A stretch of DNA of 64,000 nucleotides from an uncultured Bacillota bacterium (GTDB taxonomy: Bacteria > Bacillota > Dethiobacteria > DTU022 > UBA8154). This document shows, in pieces, positions 17,117 to 30,021 of this stretch. The notes below the pieces were generated by a model, which was not told the DNA's origin, ran no database searches, and worked only from the letters and a program-made list of their open reading frames with translations. The DNA is taken from assembly GCA_937973635.1 (NCBI GenBank), contig CALJJZ010000029.1, positions 33,191 through 97,190 of the forward strand. Direction: 5' to 3'. Every line of letters begins with the position of its first letter. Position 1 is the stretch's first letter. The translations under genes were made by a program, and so were the position numbers.

Positions 17117-19039
17117 GTGGATAGAAAAATATACCTTAGCAATATTCCCCTAAATAAAGCAAAGGAACTTTTTTTGCATGCTGCACTGAGGCGCAGTCTG
17201 GCTGTTGAGGAATTGGATACGCGCCTCGCCGCAGGCAGGATAACTGCTGAGCCAGCTTTTGCGCGTATCTCTTCGCCCCACTATCATGCTGCAGCTATGG
17301 ATGGTATTGCGGTAAAAGCGGCAGATACTTTTGGCGCCACCCTTACTTCAGCCAAGCGCCTGACACTTGGGCAAAACGCTTTTCCTGTGGATACGGGGGG
17401 CGCACTGCCTCCCCAGTGTGATGCTGTAATTATGATTGAAGATGTTACTTTTCCGGAGAAGGAAAATCCCGGAGTGATTGAGATCCGGGAAGCAGCGGCT
17501 CCCTGGCAGCATGTGCGGTCTATTGGTGAGGATGTGGTGGCAGGTGAAATGATTCTTCCCTCTTACCATTTAATCCGACCCTTCGATCTGGGTGCCCTAC
17601 TCAGCGGCGGGGTTTTCAGCTTGCGTGTCTTGAAAAAGCCCCTTGTTACCCTTATTCCTACCGGCACGGAGATTATTCCTCCGGGGCGCGTACCAGAAAC
17701 GGGTGAAATTATCGAATCAAACACATTTACGGCAGCGGCCGCCGTTGAAAGCTGGGGTGGTGCATATACACGTCAGCCCATTGTTAAAGATGAGGCTGAG
17801 ATGTTGGAGAGCGCCGTACGCCGTGCTGTCCGCTGCAGCGATCTTGTTTTGATCAGCGCCGGTTCTTCAGCCGGGCGTCGCGATCATACTTTTCGTGTAC
17901 TGGAACGTGTGGGAGAGGTCCTTGTCCACGGTGTAGCCATACGGCCGGGCAAACCGGTGGTGCTGGCCCTTGTTGATGGCGTGCCTGTCGCCGGATTGCC
18001 CGGTTATCCCGTTGCTTCCTATATGATCCTGGAACATTTTGTTAAACCTCTTTTGTATGCCTGGCAAAAACAACCTCTGCCAGAAGAAGAAATACTTTTG
18101 GCTTCCAGTTCGCGTCGTATCCTCTCCTCTTTAAAAGACGAAGAATTTTTGCGCCTGAAGATAGGCAGAATTAAGGAAAAGTATATTGCTACACCCCTTT
18201 CCAGGGGGGCAGGCGTCAGTATGTCCTTGGTGCGGGCTGACGGCGTGGCGACAATCCCCCAGGATAAGGAGGGGGTGGAACCGGGGGAAGAACTTTGTGT
18301 AAGACTCTGGCGCAGGCGCAAAGATGTGGAAAACACCATTGTCTGTCTGGGCAGCCATGACTTGAGTCTGGATCTCCTTGCGGATTATTTAAAAAGGAGA
18401 GATTTCCCCTTTACCCTTTCTTCCGCCCACGTAGGCAGTATGGGAGGGATCCTCTCGCTACAGCGGGAAGAAACCCATATTGCCGGTTTGCATCTGCTGG
18501 ATCCGGACAGCGGACGTTATAATATACCCTACCTGGAACGTTATCTTCCAGGGAGAAAGATCTGTCTCTTACATCTGGCTAGAAGGGAGCTAGGTCTTAT
18601 TGTTGCTCCTGGTAATCCCAAAAGGGTTCAAGAGATCGAGGATTTGGTACGGGAAGATATTTTATTCGTAAACAGGCAAAAAGGAGCCGGAACCAGGGTC
18701 TTTCTGGATTATAATCTTGCCAGGCAGGGTCTTGATGCGCGAATGATTAAAGGTTATACACGGGAAGAATTTAACCACTTGGCAGTGGCTGCCGCAATTA
18801 AAGGAGGAAGTGCCGATGCAGGCATAGGCATACGTGCTGCTGCCGGCACTCTAGGTTTGGATTTTATCCCCCTGGCCTGGGAAGATTATGACCTGGCTAT
18901 AAGCGCGTCCTTTTACCAAACGCCTCCCTATGATGCTCTGCTGGAAGTTGTTTCTTCGGTGGAGTTTCGTAACGCTGTTGAAAGCCTGGGCGGTTATGAC
19001 CTGAAAGATAGCGGGAAACTGTTGACAACAGACAGTTAG
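17117..19039 (+). CDS. MoeA-like molybdopterin protein fused to a C-terminal periplasmic-binding-protein-like (LysR-substrate-type) domain
   Basis: MoeA motifs (SSPHYHAAAMDGIAV, GLPGYPVASY) followed by a ~220 aa PBP-like domain (SHDLSLDLLADYL...GSADAGIGIRAAAGTLGLDFIPL). Confidence 0.9.
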   Translation: MDRKIYLSNIPLNKAKELFLHAALRRSLAVEELDTRLAAGRITAEPAFARISSPHYHAAAMDGIAVKAADTFGATLTSAKRLTLGQNAFPVDTGGALPPQCDAVIMIEDVTFPEKENPGVIEIREAAAPWQHVRSIGEDVVAGEMILPSYHLIRPFDLGALLSGGVFSLRVLKKPLVTLIPTGTEIIPPGRVPETGEIIESNTFTAAAAVESWGGAYTRQPIVKDEAEMLESAVRRAVRCSDLVLISAGSSAGRRDHTFRVLERVGEVLVHGVAIRPGKPVVLALVDGVPVAGLPGYPVASYMILEHFVKPLLYAWQKQPLPEEEILLASSSRRILSSLKDEEFLRLKIGRIKEKYIATPLSRGAGVSMSLVRADGVATIPQDKEGVEPGEELCVRLWRRRKDVENTIVCLGSHDLSLDLLADYLKRRDFPFTLSSAHVGSMGGILSLQREETHIAGLHLLDPDSGRYNIPYLERYLPGRKICLLHLARRELGLIVAPGNPKRVQEIEDLVREDILFVNRQKGAGTRVFLDYNLARQGLDARMIKGYTREEFNHLAVAAAIKGGSADAGIGIRAAAGTLGLDFIPLAWEDYDLAISASFYQTPPYDALLEVVSSVEFRNAVESLGGYDLKDSGKLLTTDS

Positions 19040-19071
19040 CAGTTAAAGATTTGAAAGGTGCGTGTTTAACA

Positions 19072-19596
19072 ATGTCCCATGAACACAACAGACGGCTAAA
19101 TGTGCGTGTGGCGGTGTTAACGGCCAGCGATCGCAGTTCCCGTGGTGAGCGGGAAGACCTTAGCGGTTTGGAGATCATTAAAATTGTGTCTGAAGCTGGA
19201 TGGACAGTGGTATCCCATACAATTGTGGCCGACGACAAAGAAATGCTGAAAAAAGAAATGATCAGGCTGTCTGATACTTTAAAAGCAAATCTTATCCTCA
19301 CCACTGGCGGAACAGGCCTTGCCCCCCGTGATTATACACCAGACGCCACACTGGAAGTTATTGATAGGGTTGTCCCCGGATTGGCAGAAGCGATGCGCCG
19401 GGAAAGCATAAAAAAGACCCCCCATGCCATGCTCTCGCGGGCTGTTAGTGGTACACGGGGCAGCACGCTTATTGTAAACCTCCCCGGCAGCCCCCGCGCT
19501 GTACGTGAATGTCTTAATGTAATTCTTCCCGCTATCCCCCATGCTGTTGATTTACTTGGCGGCGGCGTCTTTGATTGCGCTTCACCTAACCCGTAG
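19072..19596 (+). CDS. MogA/MoaB family molybdenum cofactor biosynthesis protein
   Basis: TASDRSSRGEREDLSG, LTTGGTGLAPRDYTPDAT, LPGSPRAVRE motifs. Confidence 0.92.
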   Translation: MSHEHNRRLNVRVAVLTASDRSSRGEREDLSGLEIIKIVSEAGWTVVSHTIVADDKEMLKKEMIRLSDTLKANLILTTGGTGLAPRDYTPDATLEVIDRVVPGLAEAMRRESIKKTPHAMLSRAVSGTRGSTLIVNLPGSPRAVRECLNVILPAIPHAVDLLGGGVFDCASPNP

Positions 19597-19770
19597 AATA
19601 ATATTTTAAAGCTGCAAAGTGTCATGTATAAATATTTATCTTCAGGGAAAAATTAGGATGTGCGTTTTGGTTTAGATTGAAACAGAAAGCATTTTGTTGA
19701 TTTTTAAGGTAATTAATTGCATATTTAAGGATAAGTGTTAAGATTGGCTTAATTTCACGTTTTTTAAGAG

Positions 19771-19799
19771 TTGCCTTTGTACTTTCCCAGAGGTAATAT
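19771..19799 (+). promoter_or_regulatory. Sigma-A promoter of groESL (TTGCCT-N17-TAATAT)
   Basis: Promoter hexamers with 17-nt spacing immediately upstream of CIRCE. Confidence 0.7.
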
Positions 19800-19812
19800 A
19801 TATTACGGTTCA

Positions 19813-19839
19813 TTAGCACTCAATTAAAAAGAGTGCTAA
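19813..19839. promoter_or_regulatory. CIRCE element (HrcA operator)
   Basis: Exact TTAGCACTC-N9-GAGTGCTAA. Confidence 0.98.
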
Positions 19840-19884
19840 CAAATAAACGTAAAAAATATTAACATTTTAAGGAGGTCTTTGCTG

Positions 19885-20172
19885 ATGAATCTCAAGCCAT
19901 TAGGTGACCGCTACATTGTCAAAGTACTGGAGAAGGAGGAGAAGACAGCCGGCGGGATTGTCCTCCCCGATAAGGCTAAAGAAAAATCCCAGGAAGGAGA
20001 AATTGTTGCGGTTGGTACAGGGAGAATCCTTGATGATGGCACGAAAGTACAGATGGAGCTCAAGGTCAAAGACAAAGTCATCTTCTCCAAGTACGCAGGT
20101 TCGGAGGTAAAGATTGATGGTGAAGAATATCTGATCCTGCGTCAGGATGATATTCTTGCTGTTTATGCTTAA
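19885..20172 (+). CDS. groES: Co-chaperonin GroES
   Basis: [13 protein letters not shown]...[16 protein letters not shown]; downstream of CIRCE. Confidence 0.98.
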   Translation: MNLKPLGDRYIVKVLEKEEKTAGGIVLPDKAKEKSQEGEIVAVGTGRILDDGTKVQMELKVKDKVIFSKYAGSEVKIDGEEYLILRQDDILAVYA

Positions 20173-20275
20173 ATCTTAAATTATGAGTGGTAAAAAATGA
20201 TACTTAATAACTAGAAAGATAAGCCATATAAGTCTCATAATAAGTCTAAATAAATATAAGTTTAAATAAGTCTAA

Positions 20276-21913
<1,638 letters not shown>

Positions 21914-21925
21914 TTTTTTAAGACT

Positions 21926-21959
21926 AAAAAAACCGGGAGCAAACTTCCCGGTTTTTTTA
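21926..21959 (+). terminator. Rho-independent terminator after groEL
   Basis: AACCGGGA-gcaaact-TCCCGGTT followed by a T-run. Confidence 0.95.
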
Positions 21960-22048
21960 TGTTTAAAGTAGGGGGCTGAAAGGAAATAATATCTTTTTTG
22001 ACGAATTAGAGTAGGCGTAGATGCTGGAAAGGAGCAAATCAGAAGATA

Positions 22049-23587
22049 ATGAAAACCGGGGAAAAAGTAATAATTCTAGATTTTGGCGGGCAATATACCC
22101 AATTAATTGCCAGGCGTGTGCGTGAACTAAATGTTTATTGCGAAATATTGCCCTATAATGTTTCTTACGATGAGCTGCGCGTTTCTGCTCCCGATGCCTT
22201 AATTTTTTCTGGCGGGTCGGCCAGCGTTTATGCACCGGAGGCGCCCCGTTGTGATCCCCGTTTTTACAGCCTGCAGATACCCGTTCTGGGTATCTGTTAT
22301 GGTATGCAGCTGATGGCTATGGATTTAGGAGGCGTGGTTAAAGAAGGACGCCGTCAGGAGTATGGTAAAACAACCATTTTTGTCCAGGGCGACAGTGAGC
22401 TGCTGGCCGATGTTGAGCAGGAATTTTCAGCCTGGATGAGCCATGGTGACCAGGTTGTTAAGGTGCCTCCCGGTTTTAGCGTTATCGCTGAAACTGAAAA
22501 TACAGCGGTGGCGGCGATGGCTGATGCGGAACGGAAGCTTTTTGGGTTACAGTTTCATCCAGAAGTAATTCATACGCCATGTGGAAAGTTGATACTGTCC
22601 AATTTTCTTGAGCGGATCTGCTCTTTTCAGCGGACGTGGACGATGGAAAATTTTGTTGACAGCACTACGGCTGAGATCAGAGAGATGCTTGGGCCTGAGG
22701 AACGGGTTGTTTGCGGCTTAAGCGGCGGCGTGGACTCGGCGGTGGCTGCCACTCTGGTACACCGGGCGATTGGAGAGAGGCTGATTTGTATCTTTGTAGA
22801 TCATGGCCTTTTACGTAAGGGAGAAAAAGAGGCGGTACTGGCGACATTCGCCCGGGAATTAAAGATGAATATTATTGCAGTGGATGCAAGGGAAGAGTTT
22901 TTTGCCCGTTTGCGTGGCGTTACCGATCCTGAGGAAAAAAGAAAGGTCATTGGCAATCATTTTATCCGTGTCTTTGAGCGGGAAGCAGAGAAGCTGGGCA
23001 AGATCTCATACCTGGTGCAGGGGACTTTATATCCTGATGTTATTGAAAGCGGTACTTCTACGGCGGCTGTAATCAAGTCTCACCATAATGTAGGGGGGTT
23101 GCCTCCCGATATGCGTCTGGGACTGATTGAACCGCTGCGCTACCTCTTTAAGGACGAAGTGCGTGAGGTAGGTCTGGAATTAGGGCTCCCTGAAGAAATT
23201 GTCTGGCGCCATCCTTTCCCCGGGCCGGGGCTGGGTGTGCGTGTGCTGGGTGAAGTTACACCTGAAAAGGTGGCTGTGTTGCAGGAAGCAGATGCCATTA
23301 TTATTGAGGAGATCAAAGCAGCTGGCCTTTACCGGAAGATCTGGCAGTGCTTTGCCGTCCTCCCTGATATTCGCAGTGTCGGCGTGAAAGGTGATCGCCG
23401 TACTTATGCCCATACGATTGTGTTACGGGCTGTAACCAGTCAGGATGGTATGACGGCGGACTGGTATCCCCTTCCTTATGAAGTACTGGGCCGCATCTCC
23501 AGCCGCCTGGTAAATGAGCTGCCTCAGGTCAACCGTTTTGTTTATGACCTGACTTCCAAACCCCCGGCAACAATTGAGTGGGAATAA
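22049..23587 (+). CDS. guaA: GMP synthase (glutamine-hydrolysing)
   Basis: GICYGMQ class-I amidotransferase Cys, [12 protein letters not shown]-loop. Confidence 0.98.
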   Translation: MKTGEKVIILDFGGQYTQLIARRVRELNVYCEILPYNVSYDELRVSAPDALIFSGGSASVYAPEAPRCDPRFYSLQIPVLGICYGMQLMAMDLGGVVKEGRRQEYGKTTIFVQGDSELLADVEQEFSAWMSHGDQVVKVPPGFSVIAETENTAVAAMADAERKLFGLQFHPEVIHTPCGKLILSNFLERICSFQRTWTMENFVDSTTAEIREMLGPEERVVCGLSGGVDSAVAATLVHRAIGERLICIFVDHGLLRKGEKEAVLATFARELKMNIIAVDAREEFFARLRGVTDPEEKRKVIGNHFIRVFEREAEKLGKISYLVQGTLYPDVIESGTSTAAVIKSHHNVGGLPPDMRLGLIEPLRYLFKDEVREVGLELGLPEEIVWRHPFPGPGLGVRVLGEVTPEKVAVLQEADAIIIEEIKAAGLYRKIWQCFAVLPDIRSVGVKGDRRTYAHTIVLRAVTSQDGMTADWYPLPYEVLGRISSRLVNELPQVNRFVYDLTSKPPATIEWE

Positions 23588-23608
23588 TCAGGGTGAGGTT
23601 AATTTGAT

Positions 23609-24781
23609 ATGCTTGACAGGATACCCCTTTACCCGCCTTACCGTATTGCCATTGTAGGCGGAGGGCAGTTGGGCAAGATGATGACGGTAGCTGCCAAACA
23701 GTTGGGTTTTTATGTAACTGTGTTAGACCCCACGGAAAGATCCCCGGCATCTCAAGTTGCGGATCGCCAGGTAATTGCCGGCTTTAACGACGGTGAAGCC
23801 ATACGCTCTCTGGCGACATCGGCCGATGTAATTATCTATGAATTTGAACATATAAATACGGCAGCCCTGCGGGCCCTGGAGGCTCAGGGTTGTTTGTTGT
23901 TCCCTTCCGCTCTTACGCTGGAGATCATTCAAGATAAACTCAGACAAAAAAAGTTCCTGGCAGAAGCGGGGATACCTGTTCCCCTTTTTCAGGGTGTTAA
24001 CAATATTGAAGGGCTTCAGGAGACAGCGGCTGTTTTTGGCTATCCTCTCATGTTAAAGGCCCGCAGCGGAGGTTATGATGGGAAAGGGAACTTCCTGGTA
24101 AAGGACGCCGCTGCCTGTGCCGGGGCTTTTACTGCCCTTGGTGCGGCGGAACTGATGGTAGAACAATTTGTTCCTTTCAGTTGTGAGGTTTCCGTAATTG
24201 TTGCCCGTGGACGGCACGGGGAAATCAGGACTTACCCCTTAAGTGAAAACGAACACCGGGAGAATATTTTGCGCCGCAGCATTATCCCTGCCAGGGTGTC
24301 TGATGGAGTCAGGCGCAAGGCGCAGGAGGTAGCTGCTGCTGTAATTTCTCTTTTTGAGGGAGTAGGGGTTTTTGGCGTAGAGATGTTTGTTACCCGGGAA
24401 GGAGAGGTCCTGGTCAATGAAGTGGCGCCTCGCCCTCATAATTCTGGACATTATACCATTGAAGCTTGTGTTACTTCCCAGTTTGAGCAGCATATCAGGG
24501 CTACCTGCGGCCTGCCCCTTGGTGATACATCGTTGCTTCAGCCGGCGGTAATGGTAAATCTGTTGGGCGAAAAGGGACATTATGGTCCTGCAGTACTTGA
24601 AGGATGTGCCGGCGCCCTTGCTCTGCCCGGTGTGCACCTGCATTTTTACGGTAAGCATAAAACAGTGCCGCAGCGTAAGATGGGGCATTTTACAGTAACG
24701 GCTGATACACTGGAAAAGGCTCTGGCAATCGCGGCGGAGGCTGAAAAGTATCTGCGCGTCGTATCTGAGAGGAAAGAATAA
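23609..24781 (+). CDS. purK: N5-carboxyaminoimidazole ribonucleotide synthase
   Basis: ATP-grasp; [29 protein letters not shown]. Confidence 0.97.
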   Translation: MLDRIPLYPPYRIAIVGGGQLGKMMTVAAKQLGFYVTVLDPTERSPASQVADRQVIAGFNDGEAIRSLATSADVIIYEFEHINTAALRALEAQGCLLFPSALTLEIIQDKLRQKKFLAEAGIPVPLFQGVNNIEGLQETAAVFGYPLMLKARSGGYDGKGNFLVKDAAACAGAFTALGAAELMVEQFVPFSCEVSVIVARGRHGEIRTYPLSENEHRENILRRSIIPARVSDGVRRKAQEVAAAVISLFEGVGVFGVEMFVTREGEVLVNEVAPRPHNSGHYTIEACVTSQFEQHIRATCGLPLGDTSLLQPAVMVNLLGEKGHYGPAVLEGCAGALALPGVHLHFYGKHKTVPQRKMGHFTVTADTLEKALAIAAEAEKYLRVVSERKE

Positions 24782-24797
24782 AAGGAGAGTATGGGAA

Positions 24798-25328
24798 ATG
24801 GATGAACTTAAACCACAGGTCGGCATTATCATGGGCAGCGACTCGGATCTTACGGTGATGAGTCAGGCAGCTGCCACCTTGGATGAATTCACTGTTCCTT
24901 ACGAAATTACTATTGTTTCTGCCCATCGCACGCCTCAGAGGCTTTTTCGTTATGCCCTGGAAGCTAAAGAACGGGGGCTTAAAGTAATCATTGCCGGTGC
25001 CGGTGGAGCTGCCCATTTGCCGGGTATGGTTGCTTCCCTCTGTCCGCTGCCTGTTATCGGCGTTCCTGTAAGGACAGCTTCTCTTGGTGGGCTGGACTCC
25101 CTTTACTCAATTGTGCAAATGCCTCCCGGTGTACCTGTGGCTACGATGGCTATTAATGGTGCCAGGAATGCAGGATTGCTAGCAGTACAAATTCTGGCTT
25201 TGAGTGACAACAGTTTACAGCAGCAATATTTATCTTTCAGAGAACAGCAATACAAAATGGTCGAGGAAAAGGCGGCCAGCCTTGAAGCAAAGGGCTATCT
25301 TGCTTACTTAAAGGAAACGGGTGTATAA
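24798..25328 (+). CDS. purE: N5-carboxyaminoimidazole ribonucleotide mutase
   Basis: [31 protein letters not shown]. Confidence 0.98.
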   Translation: MDELKPQVGIIMGSDSDLTVMSQAAATLDEFTVPYEITIVSAHRTPQRLFRYALEAKERGLKVIIAGAGGAAHLPGMVASLCPLPVIGVPVRTASLGGLDSLYSIVQMPPGVPVATMAINGARNAGLLAVQILALSDNSLQQQYLSFREQQYKMVEEKAASLEAKGYLAYLKETGV

Positions 25329-25380
25329 TAATTGGGTCGATATTTAGATATTTAACAGTCCGCTGTATGGGGGTTGGGAA

Positions 25381-26688
25381 ATGATTGAAAGATATACCAG
25401 GCCGGAAATGGGGTGTATCTGGACGCTGGAAAATCGCTACCGTAAATTTTTGGACATTGAGCTGGCGGTATGTTTTGCCCTGGCAGAAAAAGGAATTATC
25501 CCTCGGGAGGCAGCGGAAACCATTGCCCGGAAAGCTGTTTTTTCTGTGGAACGTATTGCTCAAATTGAAGAGATCACCCGTCATGATGTGGTAGCTTTTA
25601 CCCGTTGTGTGGCGGAAAGCCTGGGAGAGGAGTCCCGTTATTTTCATTATGGCCTTACTTCTTATGACGTGGTAGATACGGCGCTGTCGCTCCTCTTACA
25701 GGAGGCGTGTAGCCTGTTGGAAAAGGGGTTGGCGCAGCTCTCTGCCTCTCTGCGCACACAGGCGCTGCGTTACCGGGACACGGTAATGATTGGCCGTACC
25801 CACGGCATTCATGCTGAACCCATTACGCTGGGATTAAAATTTGCTCTCTGGTGGGACGAGACAAGAAGGCACCAGAGACGTTTGCAGGGAGCCAGAGAAG
25901 CGATTTCTTACGGCAAGATCTCTGGGGCGGTAGGAACATATGCCTTTCTTGACCCCTGGATTGAAGATGAAGTTTGCCGGCGCCTCGGCTTGAAAGCAGC
26001 TTCCATTTCCACTCAGATCTTGCAGCGTGATGGGCACGCGGAGTTAATTATGGTTTTGGCGATCATTGCTACCTTTATAGAAAAAATTGCTGTGGAGATA
26101 CGTGGCTTACAAAAAACGGAAGTACGGGAAGTGGAGGAGCCGTTTTACCAGGGCCAGAAAGGTTCCTCGGCTATGCCCCACAAACGCAATCCTGTTTCCT
26201 GCGAACAATTGTGCGGGCTGGCGCGCCTGGTGCGGGCACACAGCCAGGTGGCCCTGGAGAATATACCCCTCTGGCATGAACGGGATATTTCCCATTCTTC
26301 GGCGGAACGGGTGATCTTTCCCGACGCCACGATCCTTGTTGACTATATGCTTAATCAGGCCAACCGTATTATCTCAGGTTTGCATGTGTACCCGGAACAG
26401 ATGCAAAAAAACATGGAATTGACGGGGGGGTTAATCTATTCACAGGGGGTACTCCTCGCCCTGGTGGGAAAGGGTGTCAGCCGTGAAGAAGCCTATGACC
26501 TTGTGCAACGGCTGGCCATGCGTTCCTGGGAAGAGAAGCTTCCTTTACAGGAGCTATTAGCTCAGGAAGAAAAAGTAAGTAAATTGTTATCGCCTCAGGA
26601 GCTGGCGGCATGTTTTACACCCCAGTATAGCTTGCGCTTTGTCCCGTATATCTTCGAAAGACTGGGGATCAATGAAGCGGAAAAGTAA
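25381..26688 (+). CDS. purB: Adenylosuccinate lyase
   Basis: Signature GSSAMPHKRNP. Confidence 0.98.
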   Translation: MIERYTRPEMGCIWTLENRYRKFLDIELAVCFALAEKGIIPREAAETIARKAVFSVERIAQIEEITRHDVVAFTRCVAESLGEESRYFHYGLTSYDVVDTALSLLLQEACSLLEKGLAQLSASLRTQALRYRDTVMIGRTHGIHAEPITLGLKFALWWDETRRHQRRLQGAREAISYGKISGAVGTYAFLDPWIEDEVCRRLGLKAASISTQILQRDGHAELIMVLAIIATFIEKIAVEIRGLQKTEVREVEEPFYQGQKGSSAMPHKRNPVSCEQLCGLARLVRAHSQVALENIPLWHERDISHSSAERVIFPDATILVDYMLNQANRIISGLHVYPEQMQKNMELTGGLIYSQGVLLALVGKGVSREEAYDLVQRLAMRSWEEKLPLQELLAQEEKVSKLLSPQELAACFTPQYSLRFVPYIFERLGINEAEK

Positions 26689-26731
26689 TCAGCGGGCAGA
26701 ATGGTAGAATTCTAAAGTAGGGGGAGGACAA

Positions 26732-27442
26732 ATGCAAAAGGGTGATCTCCTTTACGAAGGCAAAGCAAAACGGGTTTACCTTACCGATGATCCGACCCTT
26801 TATATTGTGGAATACAAAGATACGGCTACAGCGTTTGACGGCCTGAAAAAGGAAGAACTTACCAACAAGGGTGTTTTAAACAACAGTATTGCCGCGTTGT
26901 TTTTTTTAATGTTGCAAGGCGCCGGTGTTCCTACCCATTTTATAAAAAAGCTAAATGAGCGGGAAATGCTGGTAAAGGCCCTGCAAATTATCCCTATGGA
27001 GGTAATTGTGCGGAATATTGCAGCCGGCAGCCTCTCTAAAAGACTCGGCCTGGCAGAGGGGGCACCGCTGGCCTGCACCGTCCTGGAATTTAACCTCAAA
27101 AACGATGAGCTACATGACCCCATGCTCAATCATTATCATATCCAGGCCCTGGGATTGGCAACGCCTCAGGAAGTGGCGCGCATGGAAGAACTGGCTTTGC
27201 GCATCAACGACTTGTTACGTCCCTTTTTGGAAAAGCGGGATATTATTCTGGTCGATTTCAAGCTGGAATTTGGTCGTTCGCAAGGGGAAATATTTTTGGG
27301 TGACGAGATCTCTCCAGATACCTGCCGTTTCTGGGATGCAGGGTCCGGTGAGAAACTGGATAAGGATCGCTTTCGCCGGGATCTGGGCGGGGTAACGGAT
27401 GCATATGCGGAAGTTCTGCGCCGCCTGCAGGAGGTGAAATAA
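26732..27442 (+). CDS. purC: SAICAR synthetase
   Basis: [32 protein letters not shown]. Confidence 0.98.
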   Translation: MQKGDLLYEGKAKRVYLTDDPTLYIVEYKDTATAFDGLKKEELTNKGVLNNSIAALFFLMLQGAGVPTHFIKKLNEREMLVKALQIIPMEVIVRNIAAGSLSKRLGLAEGAPLACTVLEFNLKNDELHDPMLNHYHIQALGLATPQEVARMEELALRINDLLRPFLEKRDIILVDFKLEFGRSQGEIFLGDEISPDTCRFWDAGSGEKLDKDRFRRDLGGVTDAYAEVLRRLQEVK

Positions 27443-27479
27443 AATGGACTATTACCTTAGATGCGGCGGGGAGATAAAG

Positions 27480-28826
27480 ATGGAAGAGCACTGTGGTATT
27501 TTTGGCATCTTTGCCCCCGGGTGCGAGCTCAGCAAGGTAACGACTTACGCCCTTTATGCTTTGCAGCATCGGGGTCAGGAGAGCGCGGGTATTGCTGTCA
27601 GCGACGGGAAAAAAATACACCTGCGCAAGAGCCCGGGGTTGGTAATGGACCTGCTTCCTAATTTGAAGGATTTGGAGAATATCAATGGTCTTGCTGCCAT
27701 TGGGCATGTACGTTATTCTACCAGCGGCGGCTCAAAGCCGGAGAACGCGCAACCGCTCTTGCTCAGTTATCGTTATGGCAGCCTGGCTGTGGCCCATAAC
27801 GGCAACCTGGTGAACGGGGAAGAGCTACGGGAGAGGCTGGAAAAGGAGGGCTCTATTTTCCAGACGACTACTGACAGCGAGCTGATTGCCCACCTGGTAG
27901 CACGTTATGGTTATAATGACCTTGAGTCCTCCCTGAAGGGGGTTTTGCCTTACCTGCACGGCGCTTTTTCCTTCCTTTTCCTTACCGAAGACAAGCTCAT
28001 TTGCGTACGCGACCCCCACGGGGTCAGGCCCCTTTCCCTGGGGAAATGGCAGGGTTACTATGTTCTGGCTTCGGAAACCTGTGCCTTTGATACGATTGGC
28101 GCGGAGATGGTTCGGGACGTCCTGCCGGGGGAGATGATCGTTATTGACCGGGAAGGTTTAAGGAGTGTGCCGGTGCTCCCTGCACACCGTCCGGCCTTAT
28201 GTATTTTTGAATTTATCTACTTTGCCCGTCCTGACAGTAATATTGAGGGGAAGAATGTGCACCTGGTACGGAAAGAACTGGGACGCCGCCTTGCCAGGGA
28301 ACAGCCGGCAGATGCAGATATTGTGACTGGTGTTCCCGATTCCAGTATGGCAGCGGCTTCCGGTTTTGCTGAAGAAAGCGGCCTCCCCTATGAGATTGGC
28401 CTGATCAAAAACCGTTATATTGGGCGCACCTTTATCCAACCGAGCCAGCAAGGACGGGATATTGGCGTGCAGTTAAAGTTAAACCCTGTCTTAAAGGTGG
28501 TGGAAGGGAAAAGGATCGTGGTGGTGGACGATTCCATCGTGCGGGGGACAACGAGTAAACGCCTTGTGGATATGTTTTACCGTGCTGGAGCAAAGGAGGT
28601 CCATCTGCGCATCAGTTCGCCGCCGGTAATCTCGCCCTGCTATTATGGCATTAATACCCCAACTTATGAGGAATTAATCGGCTCTCACCGGCAGGTGGAG
28701 GAAATCCGCGCTCAAATCGGGGCGACAAGCCTCGGCTACCTAAGTCATGAGGGTATGCTCGAAGCAGTGGGCCTGCCCGACAATCACTGTTGTGTGGCCT
28801 GTTTCAGTGGAGAATATCCCATTTAA
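27480..28826 (+). CDS. purF: Amidophosphoribosyltransferase
   Basis: MEEHCGIFGI (Ntn Cys after a short propeptide, so the ATG at 27480 is preferred), VVDDSIVRGTTS PRPP motif. Confidence 0.97.
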   Translation: MEEHCGIFGIFAPGCELSKVTTYALYALQHRGQESAGIAVSDGKKIHLRKSPGLVMDLLPNLKDLENINGLAAIGHVRYSTSGGSKPENAQPLLLSYRYGSLAVAHNGNLVNGEELRERLEKEGSIFQTTTDSELIAHLVARYGYNDLESSLKGVLPYLHGAFSFLFLTEDKLICVRDPHGVRPLSLGKWQGYYVLASETCAFDTIGAEMVRDVLPGEMIVIDREGLRSVPVLPAHRPALCIFEFIYFARPDSNIEGKNVHLVRKELGRRLAREQPADADIVTGVPDSSMAAASGFAEESGLPYEIGLIKNRYIGRTFIQPSQQGRDIGVQLKLNPVLKVVEGKRIVVVDDSIVRGTTSKRLVDMFYRAGAKEVHLRISSPPVISPCYYGINTPTYEELIGSHRQVEEIRAQIGATSLGYLSHEGMLEAVGLPDNHCCVACFSGEYPI

Positions 28827-28960
28827 ATAAAGATGCGCTTTAATGCAGCATACGGTTATCTCTCTGACCATTACCAGACAGGTTCACATATATAGATGCC
28901 GGTTTTTCCGCTAGGCGGAATCTTTAATCAATTTTTGCTGGTCGGGAAGGAGTTTTTAGC

Positions 28961-30007
28961 TTGCAAGATGAAAGCTTTGATTATAAAAAGGCCGGAGTCA
29001 ATATCGAAGCCGGCGATGCGCTGGTAGAACGGATTAAGAAAATTATTGGCCGTAATTTTCGGCAAGGTGTACTTACGGAGGTCGGAGGCTTTGCCGGGTT
29101 TTTTCAGCCTGAATGGCGCAGTTACCGGGAACCTGTCCTGGCAGCGGCAGCCGATGGTGTAGGCACAAAATTGAAGATCGCAGTTATGATGGACAAACAT
29201 GATACAGTCGGCATAGATCTGGTAGCTATGTGCGTCAACGATCTGTTGGTGCAGGGGGCCGACCCCCTTTTTTTTCTTGATTATCTGGCTGTGGGAAAGT
29301 TAAACGTGGACCAGGCTGCAGAGATCATCAGCGGTATTGCCGAGGGCTGTAGGCAGGCCGGTTGTGCGCTCCTTGGTGGTGAAACGGCCGAAATGCCCGG
29401 TTTTTATCCTCCAGGTGAATATGACCTGGCGGGGTTTGCCGTGGGGATTGCGGAAAAGGAAAGAATATTAAGCGGTAAAGAAATTGTGCCTGGCGACATC
29501 GTGATTGGGTTGGCTTCCAGCGGCCTGCATAGCAACGGCTATTCCCTGGTGCGCAAAGTGCTCTTTGAACATGCCTCCCTTGATCCGTTTGCTGTCTGTT
29601 CTCCTCTGGAAGGCACACTGGGAGAGGAATTACTAAAACCTACAGTTATATATGTGCCGCTGGTGCTTCCCCTGCTACAACAGTATCCCCTGAAGGGCCT
29701 TGCTCATATCACGGGCGGCGGCCTGGAGCTAAATCTGGTGCGTATCCTGCCCCATGGCACAAAGGCTGTCCTGAAAAAGGAAAGTTGGGAGGTCCCGCCG
29801 ATCTTTAAGCTGTTGCAAGAACGGGGGAATATTCAGGAAGAGGAGATGTACCGTACTTTTAATATGGGTATTGGTATGGCCATGGTTGTTCCGGCGGAGA
29901 TTGCCGCGGCAATCCTGGACAGGGTGAGGGAAAAGGGTTGGCAGGCCTGGTTCATTGGGGCAATTGAGGATAACAGAGAAAAAGAAGCTGCTGTCATTAT
30001 CCGTTGA
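28961..30007 (+). CDS. purM: Phosphoribosylformylglycinamidine cyclo-ligase
   Basis: AADGVGTKLKIA, GGETAEMPGFY; TTG start. Confidence 0.97.
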   Translation: MQDESFDYKKAGVNIEAGDALVERIKKIIGRNFRQGVLTEVGGFAGFFQPEWRSYREPVLAAAADGVGTKLKIAVMMDKHDTVGIDLVAMCVNDLLVQGADPLFFLDYLAVGKLNVDQAAEIISGIAEGCRQAGCALLGGETAEMPGFYPPGEYDLAGFAVGIAEKERILSGKEIVPGDIVIGLASSGLHSNGYSLVRKVLFEHASLDPFAVCSPLEGTLGEELLKPTVIYVPLVLPLLQQYPLKGLAHITGGGLELNLVRILPHGTKAVLKKESWEVPPIFKLLQERGNIQEEEMYRTFNMGIGMAMVVPAEIAAAILDRVREKGWQAWFIGAIEDNREKEAAVIIR

Positions 30008-30021
30008 ATGGAGGGAAAAAC

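Noticed and set aside
17117-19039. MoeA-PBP fusion as an assembly artefact or novel chimera
   Set aside because: This fusion is a known architecture in anaerobic Firmicutes and archaea; the frame is continuous.
21960-22048. Purine riboswitch upstream of guaA/pur genes
   Set aside because: The 89-nt gap lacks recognisable purine-riboswitch conserved loops.
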